Assembly (NCBI RefSeq): GCF_009931115.1
Contig: NZ_CP047491.1
Coordinates: forward strand, 4,060,001 to 4,124,000
Source: Microbulbifer hydrolyticus
Lineage (GTDB): Bacteria; Pseudomonadota; Gammaproteobacteria; Pseudomonadales; Cellvibrionaceae
Length of the DNA: 64,000 nt
Direction of reading: 5' to 3'
A program made the position numbers and the translations under genes. Each line of letters begins with the position of its first letter. The first letter of the stretch is position 1. The notes below the pieces were generated by a model. It was not told the DNA's origin and did no database searches. It was given only the letters and a program-made list of their open reading frames with translations. Positions 62,468-64,000 of this stretch are shown in pieces.

Positions 62468-63879
62468 ATTCCGGTAGTCTTATCCTTGAGTGTTTCACTA
62501 TCTGACCTCAATTCCATCCGCGCATGGCGCTCCGAGATCATCGCTTTGCTGCTATTTTTGGAAAGGCTTCTGTTAGCAAAAAATCCCGTTGCTGCACCAT
62601 ATATAAACATTATCCAGCCGCTTACCGAGGCATTTGGTATCTGGTCGACAAGGATCATGCTTATTAGCAGGCAAAATCCCGCCATAATGTTTTTTTCCGA
62701 TGAGCTAATCGATCGGCCCATCGATCGTAGTCCATTCTTTACGGCCAACATAGGCAGCCCAAACGCCACAAGGTATCCCAGCAAGCCAAACTGGGTGAAT
62801 CGGATGATCCAATATCCGTCAGTTACCACTCCGTCAATTCGATTTCTATCCCAGCCGCCCCAACCGAACAGTATTTTATCCTTACCGTGCTCTAGCATAA
62901 TTTCTTCGTTTCCGAACCTAAACGCCAATGAGCCGGCTTTATCGGGCCCAAATTTGAGCGCCAGTTCAAGAAGCGAGTCCTTTGGTATCAGCTCAAATAT
63001 CGAAAGAATTGGATAAAGGAATACACATCCCGCGATTCCAAACGCAGCCAGCCCGATCATTCTCGCCGGTAGAAATATGATTATGACAAGCCCAAGAAAA
63101 CCAAGTATCCAGGCGCCTACCGATTTACAAATAATCACCAGGAACAGACTGTAAATCAGGTAGATGAAGTTCGGTAAAAGTAATATCTTTTGCTTTGCCT
63201 TCCATAACGTCGCAACCGATATAAGAGTGGCCATGGCAAATATTGCAACAACTAATCCGTGCCCCATAAATACAACAGGACGATACCCACCGAAGCGCTC
63301 CTGTTGGCCGAATGAGTGAGGAAAGAAACCATAGATCCATGTGTGTAACTGCGGGCTAAGTAACACCTCCAAAATCATAAGAGGTGAGTAAATAATTCCC
63401 GCGATCGCCACCAATTTCAAAACCTGTGTTCCGTCGGAAGCATTTTTTACCAGCAATGCACCAAGAACAAAGGGCACCATAAACATGGCCATTTGTAACG
63501 TCATCGAGATGACATCCTGGGGGTTTAGAGCTGGCTTGACGCGCACGCCGGTAAAGACAGGGTCAAGGTTTGTAAAAACAGTGAAAGTTGACGTCAGTAA
63601 CCCAACTATCACTAGTGTTCTGGCACCTGGCGCATTGGCTAGAAACCGAAATTTAACCTTTTTAACAACAAAACAGCCGACTAGCGCACTATATATGCCA
63701 ATATTTTCTTTATTTATATTTGGTATTAAGGGCAACGTATAGCCTACTTTTTCTGGAAGAAACATGAATGCTCCAAATATCGTCCAGAAGGTAGCGCTTA
63801 GCGTACTGAAGCTCCGGTAGAGCAAGATCGAAAATAGAGGCCAACTGAGAATGGCTAAGTGTGCAATGATATTTGGCAT
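62464..63879 (-). CDS. Wzy/O-antigen-ligase-like polysaccharide polymerase
   Basis: The 471-residue protein has about 11-12 hydrophobic helices and one larger periplasmic loop around residues 290-345 (PKDSLLELALKFGPDKAGSLAFRFGNEEIMLEHGKDKILFGWGGW), with conserved Arg and a GWG motif, as in Wzy and O-antigen ligase proteins. Such proteins join repeat units delivered by Wzx. No other polymerase candidate is in the window, and a flippase and Wzc are present, so the Wzy role is favoured. The C-terminus is a charged cytoplasmic tail. Confidence 0.82.
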   Translation of the reverse strand: MPNIIAHLAILSWPLFSILLYRSFSTLSATFWTIFGAFMFLPEKVGYTLPLIPNINKENIGIYSALVGCFVVKKVKFRFLANAPGARTLVIVGLLTSTFTVFTNLDPVFTGVRVKPALNPQDVISMTLQMAMFMVPFVLGALLVKNASDGTQVLKLVAIAGIIYSPLMILEVLLSPQLHTWIYGFFPHSFGQQERFGGYRPVVFMGHGLVVAIFAMATLISVATLWKAKQKILLLPNFIYLIYSLFLVIICKSVGAWILGFLGLVIIIFLPARMIGLAAFGIAGCVFLYPILSIFELIPKDSLLELALKFGPDKAGSLAFRFGNEEIMLEHGKDKILFGWGGWDRNRIDGVVTDGYWIIRFTQFGLLGYLVAFGLPMLAVKNGLRSMGRSISSSEKNIMAGFCLLISMILVDQIPNASVSGWIMFIYGAATGFFANRSLSKNSSKAMISERHARMELRSDSETLKDKTTGI

Positions 63880-64000
63880 CTAGCCGTCTCTCTAACGCTG
63901 GCTATCTTTCTTAATAACATTTTTGCATTCTCTGCCACGTCGAATTCAGACTGAACGAGGTCAATCGCTTGTGCTATTCTTTCTTGACGCTCAAACGCTG
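63855..64000 (-). CDS. C-terminal fragment of a gene entering from the right edge, possibly a glycosyltransferase
   Basis: The minus strand from 63998 is open for 47 codons to a TAG at 63857-63855 (A-F-E-R-Q-E-R-I-A-Q..., ending C-Q-I-S-L-H-T). The helical, charged end with ERIAQAIDLVQ and ENAKMLLRKIA is like the last helices of GT4 enzymes, but this is weak. It overlaps the start of the polymerase gene by 25 bases. Confidence 0.5.
   Translation of the reverse strand, partial: AFERQERIAQAIDLVQSEFDVAENAKMLLRKIASVRETARCQISLHT

Overview
The window looks like chromosome of a marine gammaproteobacterium of the Microbulbifer/Cellvibrionales type. This is an inference from gene content (hpd operon, Tat-exported TldD paralogues with a MoxR/DUF58 block, sulfated-polysaccharide locus) and from moderately high GC in housekeeping parts; no rRNA or taxonomic marker is present. 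I saw no tRNA, rRNA, CRISPR array or insertion sequence.

Layout. (1) 1-3972, minus strand: a type I restriction-modification block, hsdM-hsdS followed by a partial gene fusing a SLOG/TIGR00725-type domain to a protein-kinase-like domain; hsdR is not in view. (2) 4216-6913, minus strand: a quinone-oxidoreductase-like MDR enzyme and a YfbK-type von Willebrand lipoprotein. (3) 7011-12030, plus strand: a LexA-box promoter driving a VRR-NUC (FAN1-like) nuclease, an XPD/DinG-type helicase with an N-terminal PD-(D/E)XK nuclease, and an HExxH protein; this reads as an SOS DNA-repair operon. (4) 12079-13881: a periplasmic DUF885 peptidase. (5) 14286-26842, plus strand: a long tightly packed cluster, TldD(Tat)-TldE-TldD(Tat)-DUF4159-MoxR-DUF58-BatA-like-DUF4175-like-membrane protein. 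(6) 26865-29779: an SDR, an outer-membrane MetA-type protein and a nitrilase-family amidase. (7) 29832-32541, minus strand: a tyrosine-catabolism operon hpd-VOC-fah with a recognisable promoter and palindromic operator. (8) 32847-36381, minus strand: a membrane-stress operon, RHH regulator-PspA-YqiJ-YqiK(flotillin), with a candidate autoregulatory operator over its -10 box. (9) 36707-64000: a large exopolysaccharide locus of the Wzx/Wzy type, AT-richer than the rest.

The exopolysaccharide locus contains a phosphatase (CpsB), tyrosine autokinase (Wzc), short export protein (OPX), outer-membrane beta-barrel, initiating phosphoglycosyltransferase, flippase, polymerase, several glycosyltransferases, two sulfotransferases and two paralogous beta-helix lipoproteins. 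In its middle, on the opposite strand, sits the most interesting unit: a VOC-fold enzyme, a single-module adenylation-carrier-thioesterase protein, an MBOAT acyltransferase whose C-terminus ends in FLYFNF, and an SGNH-type membrane-anchored protein. The last three match, part by part, the logic of Dlt-type envelope-polymer acylation (activating enzyme plus carrier, MBOAT with a C-terminal tyrosine shuttle motif, extracytoplasmic serine transferase). The adenylation domain lacks the aspartate that binds an alpha-amino group, so the group transferred is probably not an ordinary amino acid. I propose this as a candidate undescribed polysaccharide-acylation system.
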